DNA of 64,000 bases from Desulfofustis glycolicus DSM 9705 (lineage in GTDB: Bacteria; Desulfobacterota; Desulfobulbia; Desulfobulbales; Desulfocapsaceae). Positions 19,527 to 27,433 of the stretch are shown here, piece after piece (position 1 is the first letter of the stretch; every line of letters starts with the position of its first letter). The stretch covers positions 121,017-185,016 of the forward strand of contig NZ_FQXS01000006.1 of NCBI RefSeq assembly GCF_900130015.1. The letters run 5' to 3'. Made by a program: the position numbers and the translations under genes. The notes beneath the pieces are model-generated. The model worked only from the letters and a program-made list of their open reading frames with translations. It had not been told where the DNA came from and ran no database searches.

Positions 19527-19763
19527 CTAGGCCACCGGATCGTAGCCGCCGCGGGAAAAAGGGTGACAGCGCAGGATGCGCCACAGTCCTTTCGCAAGCC
19601 CGCGCAGGGCGCCATAATGTCTGATTGCTTCGATTGTGTAAACAGAGCAGGTGGGGTAGAAACGACACGCAGGAGGGAATACCGGGGACAATAGATACTG
19701 GTAGCCACGGATAAAAGCGATGAACAACTGGGCAATTATCCCGGATCTGCCGACAGGATTCAT
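19527..19763 (-). CDS. yidD: Membrane protein insertion efficiency factor YidD
   Basis: 78-residue protein that aids YidC-dependent insertion. Family core [25 protein letters not shown] with the two or three conserved cysteines is present, ending in the family pattern [13 protein letters not shown]-terminal amphipathic helix ([19 protein letters not shown]). Lies between rnpA and yidC, three bases after the rnpA stop. Confidence 0.96.
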   Translation of the reverse strand: MNPVGRSGIIAQLFIAFIRGYQYLLSPVFPPACRFYPTCSVYTIEAIRHYGALRGLAKGLWRILRCHPFSRGGYDPVA

Positions 19764-19766
19764 AGT

Positions 19767-20111
19767 TTAGACCGATGTGGCAGCGAGCAGGCGGACCACG
19801 GCCTGATCAATGTGGCTTGGGGAATTAAGCGAAAAATCGGGTCGTACGGTGATCACGATATCGGCATGCCGGGGATAGATGTCCCGACTTAGTCGAAACG
19901 ACTCTTTGCATATTCGTTTAATTCGATTCCTGACAACCGCTCCTTTCAACTTTCTGCTGACACTGATACCGATACGGCTGTAGTCACGCCCGTTGGCCAG
20001 AAACACCAAGCCGAAGTCATGGCAATACAGCCGCGTTCCCTGCCTGTAGACTGCGTCGAACTCCCGGTTCTCCCGTAACAGGCAATATTTCGGAAGACCA
20101 AAGCGTCGCAA
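19767..20111 (-). CDS. rnpA: Ribonuclease P protein component
   Basis: Protein subunit of RNase P. 114 residues with the RNR motif (VVRNRIKRICKESFR) near residue 60. The start is a TTG at 20111, five bases after the rpmH stop; it gives the family N-terminus MRRFGLPKYCLLR, and no ATG upstream fits. Lack of a good ribosome-binding site suggests coupling to rpmH translation. Confidence 0.95.
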   Translation of the reverse strand: MRRFGLPKYCLLRENREFDAVYRQGTRLYCHDFGLVFLANGRDYSRIGISVSRKLKGAVVRNRIKRICKESFRLSRDIYPRHADIVITVRPDFSLNSPSHIDQAVVRLLAATSV

Positions 20112-20116
20112 GGATA

Positions 20117-20254
20117 TCAGGCGGACAGTTGTTTGCGCCCTTTTGCCCGCCGAGCGTTGATGATCGCACGGCCGGCTTTGGTGCTCATCCGCTCCCTGAA
20201 ACCATGGCGCCGTTTTCGTTTGATATTGCTTGGCTGAAATGTTCTTTTACTCAT
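20117..20254 (-). CDS. rpmH: 50S ribosomal protein L34
   Basis: 45 residues: [20 protein letters not shown] then [20 protein letters not shown], ending KQLSA. This is the full L34 signature. The ATG at 20254 is preceded by an AGAGG-type site. First gene of the operon that runs left to lgt. dnaA, which often lies upstream of rpmH, is absent. Confidence 0.97.
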   Translation of the reverse strand: MSKRTFQPSNIKRKRRHGFRERMSTKAGRAIINARRAKGRKQLSA

Positions 20255-20385
20255 TATCTGAACCTCTTGTTTATCTCGTTAGTGGGGGAATCTCGGATCC
20301 ATCACCGATACTAGCAACGACCACTCGACTCGAGCGACGAGTTGTGAGCCTCGATGAGGGTAAAGCACAAAATCACAAAACAATC

Positions 20386-20415
20386 ATATTAAACACAGAT
20401 ATAAAATGCTGTCAA
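20386..20415 (-). promoter_or_regulatory. Probable sigma-70 promoter of the rpmH operon
   Basis: On the minus strand TTGACA (20410-20415) and TAATAT (20386-20391) are separated by 18 bases. This predicts a leader of about 125 nt before rpmH. Good match for a highly expressed ribosomal-protein operon. Confidence 0.6.
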
Positions 20416-20477
20416 ATATTTTCCGATCCAGCGCTGCTGCTCCACAATTCCTGCCAGCGGTGTGCAGCGGGCCATTG

Positions 20478-20620
20478 GGGAGCTTGAAAAATTCGGAATC
20501 TCGTTCAAGATTGAGGCGCGCAAGAAAATTTTACCGCAGGCATATACATGATATTCCAAGGATAACAATTTGATTGTGCAACGATGAGATTAGGCGGAAT
20601 GACAATTTTTCAAGGTTCCC
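20478..20620 (-). repeat. Dispersed ~141-bp inverted-terminal element, copy C
   Basis: Opposite orientation to copies A, B and E. Reads GGGAGCTTGAAAAATTCG at its left end and CAATTTTTCAAGGTTCCC at its right end. Interior blocks (AAGAAAATTTTACCGCAGG, GCATATACATGATATTCC) match the reverse complement of copies B and E. Lies between the divergent rpmH operon and moeA, 24 bases before the moeA start. No target duplication is evident. Confidence 0.85.
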
Positions 20621-20644
20621 TATCGTTAATCGCCGGAGACGGCG

Positions 20645-21928
20645 ATGCCGGAAGCGGCCAGGATACCGGCCATAGAAGAGACAACGAGTGGCATGGACGA
20701 TAAAGCATTGTTGAGTTCGGAGCGTGGTGTCGGCCAAACACTCGAACAGGCGTTGGCCCGGTTTCTGTCCCGAACACCGGTCCTTGCGCGGGAAACGGTG
20801 GTGCTCGGTGAGGCAGAAGGAAGGGTTGCTGCCGAGTCGATCAGGGCCAGGCGTGCCGAGCCGGGTTACGATCAAGCCACCCGCGACGGCTTCGCCCTCG
20901 GCCCGACCGCTTCGGTCGAGGCCATAGAGGCGACGTTTTCCATCCAGGGGGAGATTCCGGCCGGTCGGACCGATCGGCTGGCGGTAGCCGCAGACACGGC
21001 CTGGCGGATCATGACTGGTGCTTTGGTGCCCGCCGGTGCGGTGCGGGTTGTCCCGCAGGAGGATTGTCGGCAGATTGGCGAGGAGGTCGTCGTGCCGGCC
21101 GGGTCGTTAATGCGAGAACAGCGTTTTATTCAACGGGCCGGGAGCAGGATCGCCGAAGGGCGAACAGTTGCAGCGGCCGGGGAGGAGATTACCGGGCAGC
21201 ATCTGATTTGGCTGGCGGTAACAGGTAACGACCGGATTCCCGTTTATCGTCGGCCGGTGGTCGGTTACCTGTGCAGCGGCAGTGAACTCGTGTCGATCGA
21301 GGAATCGCCGGTGCCGGGCAAAAAGGTTTCGGCCAATCGCTATTTGTTGCACGCACTGATCGGCAGAGCAGGTGCGATACCTCTTGATTACGGCATCATT
21401 GCCGATGACGTTGAACGAATTGGCAGGCTTCTGCTGCAGATCGGCGGCAGCGGTGTCGATCTCATCGTCAGTACCGGCGGGGTCGGCCCGGGCGCATACG
21501 ATGTCTTTGCCCGGGCGCTCGATCAAATTGGCGGCGAGATTTTGTGTCGGCAACTGGCCATGCGCCCGGGGCATTCCCTGCTGGTCGGGGTTGTCGGCCG
21601 GAGCCTATATGTCGGGCTGCCCGGGCCGCCGTCTGCGGTATCGCTGGTGTTTGCGGAACTGGTCGTGCCGGTTCTGCGGAAAATGAACGGACTGGCGGTG
21701 CTTCGTCATGAAGATGTTCGAGCTTGTCTCGAGAGCGATCTGTCGATCCGGGATAGCGAAGAAACGCTGTTCTTGAAGGAAGGAAAGCTCTGCTACCGCG
21801 ACGGCGGCGTCTTCGTCCGTCTGCCGGCACCGCTGGAAACGGCCGATTGTACGCTGCTGCTCGAGCCCGGGTGCGGCCCGTTCTGCAAAGGGAGAGTGGT
21901 TACCGTTCACCGGTGGTGTTGCCGATGA
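20645..21928 (+). CDS. MoeA-family molybdopterin molybdenumtransferase, diverged paralogue
   Basis: Member of the MoeA family, which inserts metal into adenylylated molybdopterin. 427 residues. The first signature reads DQATRDGFALG where the usual form is (S)AMDGYA; the aspartate is kept. The second reads STGGVGPGAYDV against GGVSVGxxD in the second MoeA here, and the late loop is GLPGPPSAVS instead of GLPGNPVS. These changes suggest a specialised paralogue (for example for tungsten or a particular enzyme), which is inference. Start at 20645 has GGAGA five bases upstream. Convergent with the NifU-like gene. Confidence 0.85.
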   Translation: MPEAARIPAIEETTSGMDDKALLSSERGVGQTLEQALARFLSRTPVLARETVVLGEAEGRVAAESIRARRAEPGYDQATRDGFALGPTASVEAIEATFSIQGEIPAGRTDRLAVAADTAWRIMTGALVPAGAVRVVPQEDCRQIGEEVVVPAGSLMREQRFIQRAGSRIAEGRTVAAAGEEITGQHLIWLAVTGNDRIPVYRRPVVGYLCSGSELVSIEESPVPGKKVSANRYLLHALIGRAGAIPLDYGIIADDVERIGRLLLQIGGSGVDLIVSTGGVGPGAYDVFARALDQIGGEILCRQLAMRPGHSLLVGVVGRSLYVGLPGPPSAVSLVFAELVVPVLRKMNGLAVLRHEDVRACLESDLSIRDSEETLFLKEGKLCYRDGGVFVRLPAPLETADCTLLLEPGCGPFCKGRVVTVHRWCCR

Positions 21929-21943
21929 ACGGTACCCACTCGC

Positions 21944-22426
21944 TCACTGCTTGGTCCGAAGAGGCGGGACCGTGTTGTTGGACGGCATCCCCCGGTGAAG
22001 CTGGTACTCTTGAACTGCGTGTTGCAACGCCTTGATGGCCAGCGTTGCGCAATGCCGGTCTTCGCGGGGAAAGCGGCCAATGGCGTCAAGCACGTCGTCG
22101 GCCGTCAACGCAAACAGCTCCTCCGGGGTTTTGCCGACGGCCAATTCGGCGGTGAACGAGCCGCACAGCGTACTGGAAGCGCAACCGTCGGTCCGATAGG
22201 CCGCCTGCTTCACCCGGTTGTCACGAAAGGTGAGGGAAATACCGATGGAATCTCCACAGCTGCCCCGCAAGAATGAAGAGCCGTCGGGCTCGGCCAGCGG
22301 CTCATGGTATCGAGGGTTTCGCCAACGCTCAAAGCCCTTGTCACCGTAGGCGTCTCTGGCATCGGAAAAAGAATTCTGCTGTAGTTGCTGAACCAGGGCC
22401 TCGAACTCGTCGTCAGATAATGCCAT
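21944..22426 (-). CDS. NifU-like iron-sulfur scaffold protein
   Basis: 160 residues with the NifU/IscU N-terminal fold: three candidate cluster cysteines appear in the family spacing (GSCGDSI, DGCASS and RHCATLAIKALQHA). The N-terminal 50 residues (MALSDDEFEALVQQLQQ) are an extension typical of the version found with MinD-like ATPases in sulfate reducers. Last gene of the leftward ORP-like cluster, 30 bases after the preceding NifX-like gene. It may supply clusters to the ferredoxin-type ATPases; that is inference. Confidence 0.85.
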   Translation of the reverse strand: MALSDDEFEALVQQLQQNSFSDARDAYGDKGFERWRNPRYHEPLAEPDGSSFLRGSCGDSIGISLTFRDNRVKQAAYRTDGCASSTLCGSFTAELAVGKTPEELFALTADDVLDAIGRFPREDRHCATLAIKALQHAVQEYQLHRGMPSNNTVPPLRTKQ

Positions 22427-22455
22427 AGATCTTCTCGTTCGTCCTTCGTGTTTGA

Positions 22456-22815
22456 TTACCAGTGTGCATCGGCGTTGGCACTGGTTGTATAGGTCACCGA
22501 GCCGCTTTTAAATTTCTCGATCGCATCGGCGACCGTTCCCGCTATATCGCTGACCACCTTGATCTCGGCGGCCTGCAGCGTGGCAAAAGCCTTGGGGCCG
22601 CAATAGCCGGTCATCACAACCTCGGCTCCTTTGTCGTGTACCATGGTGGCCGCCTGAATGCCGGCCCCTTTAAAGGCCCCGGCGTTGCCGCTGTTGTCGA
22701 GCGCCTCGAAATTCATGGTGTCGATGTCGACGACCAAGATGTACGGCGCCCTGCCGAAACGGGGGTCGACCTGACTGGCTAGTTCTTTGCCCTGCGATGT
22801 TACAGCTATTTTCAT
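22456..22815 (-). CDS. NifX/NifB C-terminal-like (dinitrogenase Fe-Mo cofactor family) protein; possible orange protein ORP
   Basis: 119 residues, single domain of the family that binds Fe-Mo-type cofactors (MKIAVTSQGKELASQVDPRFGRAPYI start, TGYCGPKAF loop). In Desulfovibrio the related ORP carries a Mo-Cu sulfide cluster and is encoded with two MinD-like ATPases under sigma-54 control. The cluster match makes this gene a candidate for the ORP protein, together with the next two NifX-like genes; which one is the true orthologue cannot be decided by eye. Good ribosome-binding site GGAGGA. Confidence 0.82.
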   Translation of the reverse strand: MKIAVTSQGKELASQVDPRFGRAPYILVVDIDTMNFEALDNSGNAGAFKGAGIQAATMVHDKGAEVVMTGYCGPKAFATLQAAEIKVVSDIAGTVADAIEKFKSGSVTYTTSANADAHW

Positions 22816-22840
22816 TGTTTAGTCCTCCGCTCATCCATTT

Positions 22841-23227
22841 TCAGACACGACCGCCGCCACCGCCGCAGACCTCATCGTCGGAGATCAGCGGCAGTTTGCC
22901 GGCCAACAGGTCTTCGACGACTGGTCGGATGTCGATTCGTTCCGCATCGTGATAGACATCTATCCCGACCTGCCTGAAGCCCATCAGGGGGCGCATACCG
23001 ATACCGCCGACGATCAGCGCGTTGACCTGGTGCTCGGCGAGCAGGTTGACCGGGACCATGCAGCCGCCCTGGACGTGTTCGCGATTCTGGATGGTGGTCA
23101 CTTCGACGATCTTCCCATCCTGGGCGTCGATGCAGGTGAAGACATCACAGTGCCCGAAATGACCGGCTCGCTGACCGTCAAGTCCTCCTTCTCCCAGCGA
23201 GGGGATCGCAATTCGTACTTTTGCCAT
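22841..23227 (-). CDS. NifX-like protein with C-terminal Cys-Gly tail
   Basis: 128 residues. Starts MAKVRIAIPSLGEGGLDGQRAGHFGHCDVF, with the family cofactor-pocket region GGIGMRPLMGF, and ends in the run VCGGGGGRV. Cysteines at CDVF, HVQGGCM and the tail could bind metal; a Cys-Gly-rich end is a common feature of this family branch. Start chosen at 23227 because AGGAGAA precedes it; a longer in-frame upstream stretch overlaps the ATPase gene. Part of the ORP-like operon. Confidence 0.85.
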   Translation of the reverse strand: MAKVRIAIPSLGEGGLDGQRAGHFGHCDVFTCIDAQDGKIVEVTTIQNREHVQGGCMVPVNLLAEHQVNALIVGGIGMRPLMGFRQVGIDVYHDAERIDIRPVVEDLLAGKLPLISDDEVCGGGGGRV

Positions 23228-23238
23228 AGTAGTTCTCC

Positions 23239-24150
23239 TTAGATGTTGATAATCGGCAGAATGGAATCCGCCTGTTTTTTCTGAAGCGCATCCGACTGGA
23301 CGATAGTCTGCCAGATCGTACTGACCAGCGTCAGCAGATCGGGATCGGCCTGTCGGTATTCGGTCAGGGTGATACCCTCGACCATTGCCTTGGTAAAAGC
23401 CGGATTGAACGGAATCCGGCCGACGATTTGCAGGCCGGCCTGTCCCGCTTTTGTTGTAATGGTGGCGCTCATATCCGGGTTGAGATCGAACTTGTTGATG
23501 CAGATCAGCACCGGGATCCGGAAGTGGCTTGCCAGATCGACTACCCGCTGCATGTCGTGGAGACCCGAGACCGACGGTTCGACAATGACCAGTACCGCGG
23601 TGGCGCCGGTGATCGAGGCAATGACCGGGCAGCCGATTCCGGGAGGGCCGTCGGTGATGATCAACTCGCGACCGTTCTCCTCGGCAATGTCTCGTGCCTG
23701 TTTGCGGATCAGGCTGACCAGCTTGCCTGAATTTTCTTCGGCGATACCCAGGCGGGCGTGGACCATCGGCCCGAAACGGGTGTCGGATATATACCATTCA
23801 CCGCACTTCTGCGGCGGAAAGTCGATGGCTTGTTCCGGACAGAAGGTGACACAGACGCCGCACCCTTCACAGTCGATCGAGTTGACGACAAAATCATCGG
23901 AGATTGCCGAGAAACGGCAGTGTTCGATACAGATGCCGCACCGGGTACAATCCGCCGGTCGGATACTGGCGATGGAGCCGCCGATAAAATCGGTTTGCTG
24001 TTTAATTTGCGGGGCCAGCAGCAGGTGCAGGTCGGCGGCGTCGACGTCGGCGTCGCACAACACGTGATTGCTCGACAAGGCGGCAAACGCCGCGGTCAGG
24101 CTGGTTTTTCCGGTACCGCCTTTGCCGCTGATGATGACGAGTTCTTTCAT
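23239..24150 (-). CDS. MinD-superfamily ATPase with inserted 2x[4Fe-4S] ferredoxin domain (distal copy)
   Basis: 303 residues. Deviant Walker A GKGGTGKTSL at residues 9-18, then a ferredoxin insert with two cluster motifs, CTRCGICIEHC and CEGCGVCVTFC, and the DGPPGIGCP switch region further on. Related proteins (DVU2103/DVU2104 type) form a complex with ORP in Desulfovibrio vulgaris, for which a role in Z-ring placement has been proposed. Overlaps the next upstream ATPase gene by four bases. Similar to but clearly distinct from its neighbour. Confidence 0.92.
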   Translation of the reverse strand: MKELVIISGKGGTGKTSLTAAFAALSSNHVLCDADVDAADLHLLLAPQIKQQTDFIGGSIASIRPADCTRCGICIEHCRFSAISDDFVVNSIDCEGCGVCVTFCPEQAIDFPPQKCGEWYISDTRFGPMVHARLGIAEENSGKLVSLIRKQARDIAEENGRELIITDGPPGIGCPVIASITGATAVLVIVEPSVSGLHDMQRVVDLASHFRIPVLICINKFDLNPDMSATITTKAGQAGLQIVGRIPFNPAFTKAMVEGITLTEYRQADPDLLTLVSTIWQTIVQSDALQKKQADSILPIINI

Positions 24151-25001
24151 TGGATACTCCGTCTGGTTTCAATGGTGTCGACAATCGCGTCGTAGAGACG
24201 CGCAAAGATCGGTCGCCAAGAAGGGACCTCCTCGACAAGCAGTTGTCCGCGGGAGTAAATCTCGGCAATGCTCCGGTCGAAGGGGATTTCCAGTAGGATT
24301 GGTAGTCCTTCCTGCACAGCGTAGTCCCAGAGTTGCCGGTCGCCGATATCGGAACGGTTGACGACCAGTCCGCAGGGAATATTGAGAACCTTTACCGCTT
24401 CGACGGCGAGCTTCAGGTCGTGCAGGCCAAACGGTGTCGGTTCTGTTACCATCAGGACGAAATCCGTCCCTTTCATCGCATTGATGGCCGGGCAGGAGGT
24501 GCCGGGGGGCGCGTCGATAATGACCAGATCCTCCGGCCTGGCATAGCTGCGAACGTGCCGAATCAAGGGGGGGCTCATTGCCTCACCGATACGCATACAG
24601 CCCTGGACGAAAAAGATACCGTTACGGTGGCCACTGTCTATGACTCCAAGTTCCCTGGCGTCTTCCTCGACCGCATCTTCCGGGCAGATATCGCGGCACC
24701 CTTCGCAACTGTGGCACAGCTCAGGAAACACGAGGACTTTTTTGCCAAGCACCGCAAGTGCATTGAACCGACAGATTTCCGCACATTTGCCGCACCCGTT
24801 ACAGCGATCCGCGTCGATCTTTGGTACGAAGGTGAAGACCGGGGTGCTGTTCTCAAATTCGGGATTGAGGAAGAGATGCGCGTTCGGCTCCTCGACATCG
24901 CAATCGAAGAGTTTGACCTCCCGATCGATACTGACTGCCAGATTGGTTGAAACGGTTGTTTTGCCGGTTCCGCCTTTACCACTCGCTACGCTGATAATCA
25001 T
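24147..25001 (-). CDS. MinD-superfamily ATPase with inserted 2x[4Fe-4S] ferredoxin domain (proximal copy)
   Basis: 284 residues. Walker A GKGGTGKTTV at residues 8-17, ferredoxin insert CNGCGKCAEICRF and CHSCEGCRDICPED, switch DAPPGTSCPAINA. Second of the tandem pair that characterises ORP clusters. Cytosolic; likely couples ATP hydrolysis to cluster or metal handling, which is not shown. Starts two bases after the receiver-like gene and is translationally coupled to the following ATPase gene. Confidence 0.92.
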   Translation of the reverse strand: MIISVASGKGGTGKTTVSTNLAVSIDREVKLFDCDVEEPNAHLFLNPEFENSTPVFTFVPKIDADRCNGCGKCAEICRFNALAVLGKKVLVFPELCHSCEGCRDICPEDAVEEDARELGVIDSGHRNGIFFVQGCMRIGEAMSPPLIRHVRSYARPEDLVIIDAPPGTSCPAINAMKGTDFVLMVTEPTPFGLHDLKLAVEAVKVLNIPCGLVVNRSDIGDRQLWDYAVQEGLPILLEIPFDRSIAEIYSRGQLLVEEVPSWRPIFARLYDAIVDTIETRRSIQ

Positions 25002-25003
25002 GA

Positions 25004-25414
25004 TTACCTCCGATCCGTGTCCGATGTTGCCAGGAGTCCGTAGATCTTGTCGAGCACCCCGATCATCTGCGCAGCAGTTTCTGCTCCTGGTCGGGGGGGG
25101 AGTTGCATGAAAAGGCCAAGCCCTTCCGTAGTCTCATGAAACTCCTCGGGCGCGAGCGGGGAAACGAGAGCGCAATTGATGAGCGGATAAGTGCCGACGA
25201 CCTCCTTGACGAACTGCAGTCCGCTGGTTTCTAGCAGCGTTTCGTCGACAACCAGCACATCGACGGTGCCGGCCTTGATGACGGAGAGGGTCTGTTGCGT
25301 TGTCGCGACACTGCTGACCGTAATCGCTTGATTCTTCTGCAGTGCATCGGACAGATCCCGCATTCGCTCGGGATCACCGGCTGCCAGCAGGATTTTCAAT
25401 GGTTTTGTCGTCAC
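25004..25414 (-). CDS. Receiver-domain-like single-domain protein of the ORP-like operon
   Basis: 136 residues resembling a CheY-type receiver: KILLAAGDPERMRDLSDAL at the N-terminus (only one acidic residue in place of the usual pair) and a phosphoacceptor candidate in DVLVVDETLLETSGLQF. The conserved Thr/Lys end of the domain is not clear, so phosphorylation is uncertain. It sits between a NifX-like gene and the two ATPase genes and is two bases from the latter. No kinase is adjacent. Confidence 0.7.
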   Translation of the reverse strand: MTTKPLKILLAAGDPERMRDLSDALQKNQAITVSSVATTQQTLSVIKAGTVDVLVVDETLLETSGLQFVKEVVGTYPLINCALVSPLAPEEFHETTEGLGLFMQLPPRPGAETAAQMIGVLDKIYGLLATSDTDRR

Positions 25415-25478
25415 TTCGAACCTCGTGGTAATGCTAGTTATGTCCCGGCCAGAGCCACCGGGACGATGCCAAATTTGG

Positions 25479-25844
25479 TTATCTGTCTTCGCTATGTTGG
25501 AGACCGATGGTGTGCCGGCAGCCGGGCATTTTGAACTCGTCGTTCAGGGTTCCGGTGGCGCAGGCCCCAAGCACCTTGGCAGCGTTACCGGAGACAAAGG
25601 AAATGAGCGTGATGCCGGCTCCTTCGATAATCCTGGCGGGCTGTTCGGAAATCGCTCCGCAAATCAGAGTGTCGATCCCCTTGTCAACCAGCATGCGTGC
25701 CAGGCGAGTGGGGATTTGTCCGGCGATAAATTCCCGTTGTTCCCACGTCACCGCTCGGTCTTTGATTTCGGCCAGCACGATGGTCTGGGCTGAGTCAAAA
25801 ACCGGCGATACCCGGTTTCCCCACACGGTCATGGCTATCTTCAT
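25479..25844 (-). CDS. NifX-like (dinitrogenase Fe-Mo cofactor family) protein, first gene of the sigma-54 operon
   Basis: About 121 residues from the ATG at 25844, giving MKIAMTVWGNRVSPVFDSAQTIVL, the standard family beginning. The pocket region is CGAISEQPA, and further cysteines are GACAT and PGCRH near the end. It is 40 bases downstream of a strong -24/-12 promoter, and the ATG is preceded by GGGGGATACGT. Starts the ORP-like operon. Confidence 0.87.
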   Translation of the reverse strand: MKIAMTVWGNRVSPVFDSAQTIVLAEIKDRAVTWEQREFIAGQIPTRLARMLVDKGIDTLICGAISEQPARIIEGAGITLISFVSGNAAKVLGACATGTLNDEFKMPGCRHTIGLQHSEDR

Positions 25845-25883
25845 ACGTATCCCCCGAATCAACGTTGCCCACGCACTTGGAGG

Positions 25884-25899
25884 AGCAAAAGGCGGACCA
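25884..25899 (-). promoter_or_regulatory. Sigma-54 (-24/-12) promoter of the ORP-like operon
   Basis: Minus strand reads TGGTCCGCCTTTTGCT, with GG and GC exactly ten bases apart as in the consensus TGGCACG-N4-TTGC. Predicted transcription start near 25873, about 30 bases before the first codon. The upstream gene encodes a sigma-54 activator. Confidence 0.8.
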
Positions 25900-25997
25900 T
25901 ATTTCTTGCATATGCTCTTTATTTGATTAAAATTTGTAATGACAGTATCTTATACAGGTTTTCCGGACAGGGAGAAAAGAATACCGAACTGCATGGG

Positions 25998-26013
25998 GTC
26001 GCACGAATGCGAC
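25998..26013. promoter_or_regulatory. Perfect inverted repeat, candidate activator-binding site
   Basis: GTCGCACGAATGCGAC: two 6-base arms with a 4-base spacer, about 100 bases upstream of the -24 box, the normal distance of an enhancer site. A further half-site TGCGAC is at the end of the activator gene (26040-26045). It has no T-run, so it is unlikely to be a terminator of the activator gene. Confidence 0.45.
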
Positions 26014-26044
26014 GCACACTGCAGCGATGGTTGCGTTGGTGCGA

Positions 26045-27433
26045 CTATTTCCGGCGACGGTGCGGAGAACGACCGTCCTGGTGCGGCAGGTCGATGCCGA
26101 GTTTGGCGATCTTGCGGAACAAGGTACTCTTGTGCATGCCCAGTTGGGCAGCTGCGGCAGTGCGGTTATTATCATTGTCGCGCAGGGCATTGATAATCGC
26201 GTCACGCTCCGAGGCTGCGACAACAGCGTCGATTGTCGCCGATTCGGGCGGAAGGGAGGAGCGCAGGCTGAGAAAGGCCGGTAGGTGTTTGGCGGTAATC
26301 AGTCCTTCCGGGCAGAGGACAAAGGCGTGTTCGATGATATTTTCCAGTTCCCTGATATTGCCGGGGTAGTCGTGGGCGCGCAATAACTGCATGGCCTGAT
26401 CGTCGATACCGCCGATAAGTTTGTTTTTGCGCCGATTCAGTTTGGCGATGAAGCGTTCGACGAGCAGCGGCACATCTTCCATTCGTTCGCGTAGAGGCGG
26501 GAGACGCAACGCGATGATGTTGATGCGATAATAGAGATCGCGGCGGAATTGATTGTCTTCGACGAGCTGGTGCAGGTCGCGATTGGTGGCGGCAATGAGC
26601 CGGATATTTGTCTTGACCGGAACGGTGCTGCCGAGTGGCTGGAAGGCCCGTTCTTCAAGAACCCGCAGGAGTCTGACCTGGAAGGCGCCACTGGTGTCGC
26701 CGATTTCGTCGAGCAGGATGGTGCCCTGTTCCGCGGCACTGAACAACCCTTGACGGTCATGGCGGGCGTCGGTAAAGGCGCCGGCCTTGTAGCCGAACAA
26801 TTCTGATTCGAGCAAATTGTCGGGCAGCGCCCCGCAATTGAGGGCGAGAAATGGCTGGTCTTTGCGACGCGACAGATTATGAATGGCCCGAGCCAGCAAT
26901 TCCTTCCCGGTACCGGTTTCTCCTTCGATCAGCACGGTGCTGTCACTTTGGGCGATCTGATCGAGAATGCCGAACAGGTCCTGCATGACGCTCGAACAGC
27001 TGACCATGTCGCTGAACATAAAAGAGCTCTTCAGGTCACGGCGAAGCTCTTCGACCAGGCTGACATCGCGGAACACTTCGACTCCGCCGAGAATATCGCC
27101 GTGTTCGTCCTTGAGTAGCGACGTGCTGACGGTGATCGGTATCTGTTTCTTGTCGCCCGTGATGATCGAGGTCGAGGAGTTGACAAAGGATTTGCCGACT
27201 TCCATGGTGCGCCTGAGAGCGCAGTCCCCCTCGCACATATTGGAACGGAACACTTCCCAGCAATAACGACCGAGTGCCTCTTCGCGCGGGATACCGGTGA
27301 TCTCCTCTGCGGCTCGATTGAACGAGGTAATTCGCCAATGGAGATCGACGGTAAAGACGCCATCGGAGATAGACTCCAGGATGATGTCGGTGCATTCGAT
27401 CGAGGCAGCGCATGCTTTCTTGTTCATATGCAC
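26045..27433 (-). CDS. PAS-AAA+-Fis sigma-54-dependent transcriptional activator
   Basis: 462 residues. PAS sensor domain (about 12-125) with a cysteine set Cys58, Cys67 and Cys71 (RYCWEVFRSNMCEGDC), AAA+ domain (about 145-375) with Walker A GETGTGKE (171-178), and a Fis-type helix-turn-helix at the end (NNRTAAAAQLGMHKSTLFRKI). The sigma-54 contact loop reads GAFTDA (218-223) instead of GAFTGA, a variant known in this class. It corresponds in position and class to DVU2106, the activator of the D. vulgaris orp operons. Here all target genes lie downstream on the same strand. Start may be at Met3. Confidence 0.92.
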   Translation of the reverse strand: MHMNKKACAASIECTDIILESISDGVFTVDLHWRITSFNRAAEEITGIPREEALGRYCWEVFRSNMCEGDCALRRTMEVGKSFVNSSTSIITGDKKQIPITVSTSLLKDEHGDILGGVEVFRDVSLVEELRRDLKSSFMFSDMVSCSSVMQDLFGILDQIAQSDSTVLIEGETGTGKELLARAIHNLSRRKDQPFLALNCGALPDNLLESELFGYKAGAFTDARHDRQGLFSAAEQGTILLDEIGDTSGAFQVRLLRVLEERAFQPLGSTVPVKTNIRLIAATNRDLHQLVEDNQFRRDLYYRINIIALRLPPLRERMEDVPLLVERFIAKLNRRKNKLIGGIDDQAMQLLRAHDYPGNIRELENIIEHAFVLCPEGLITAKHLPAFLSLRSSLPPESATIDAVVAASERDAIINALRDNDNNRTAAAAQLGMHKSTLFRKIAKLGIDLPHQDGRSPHRRRK

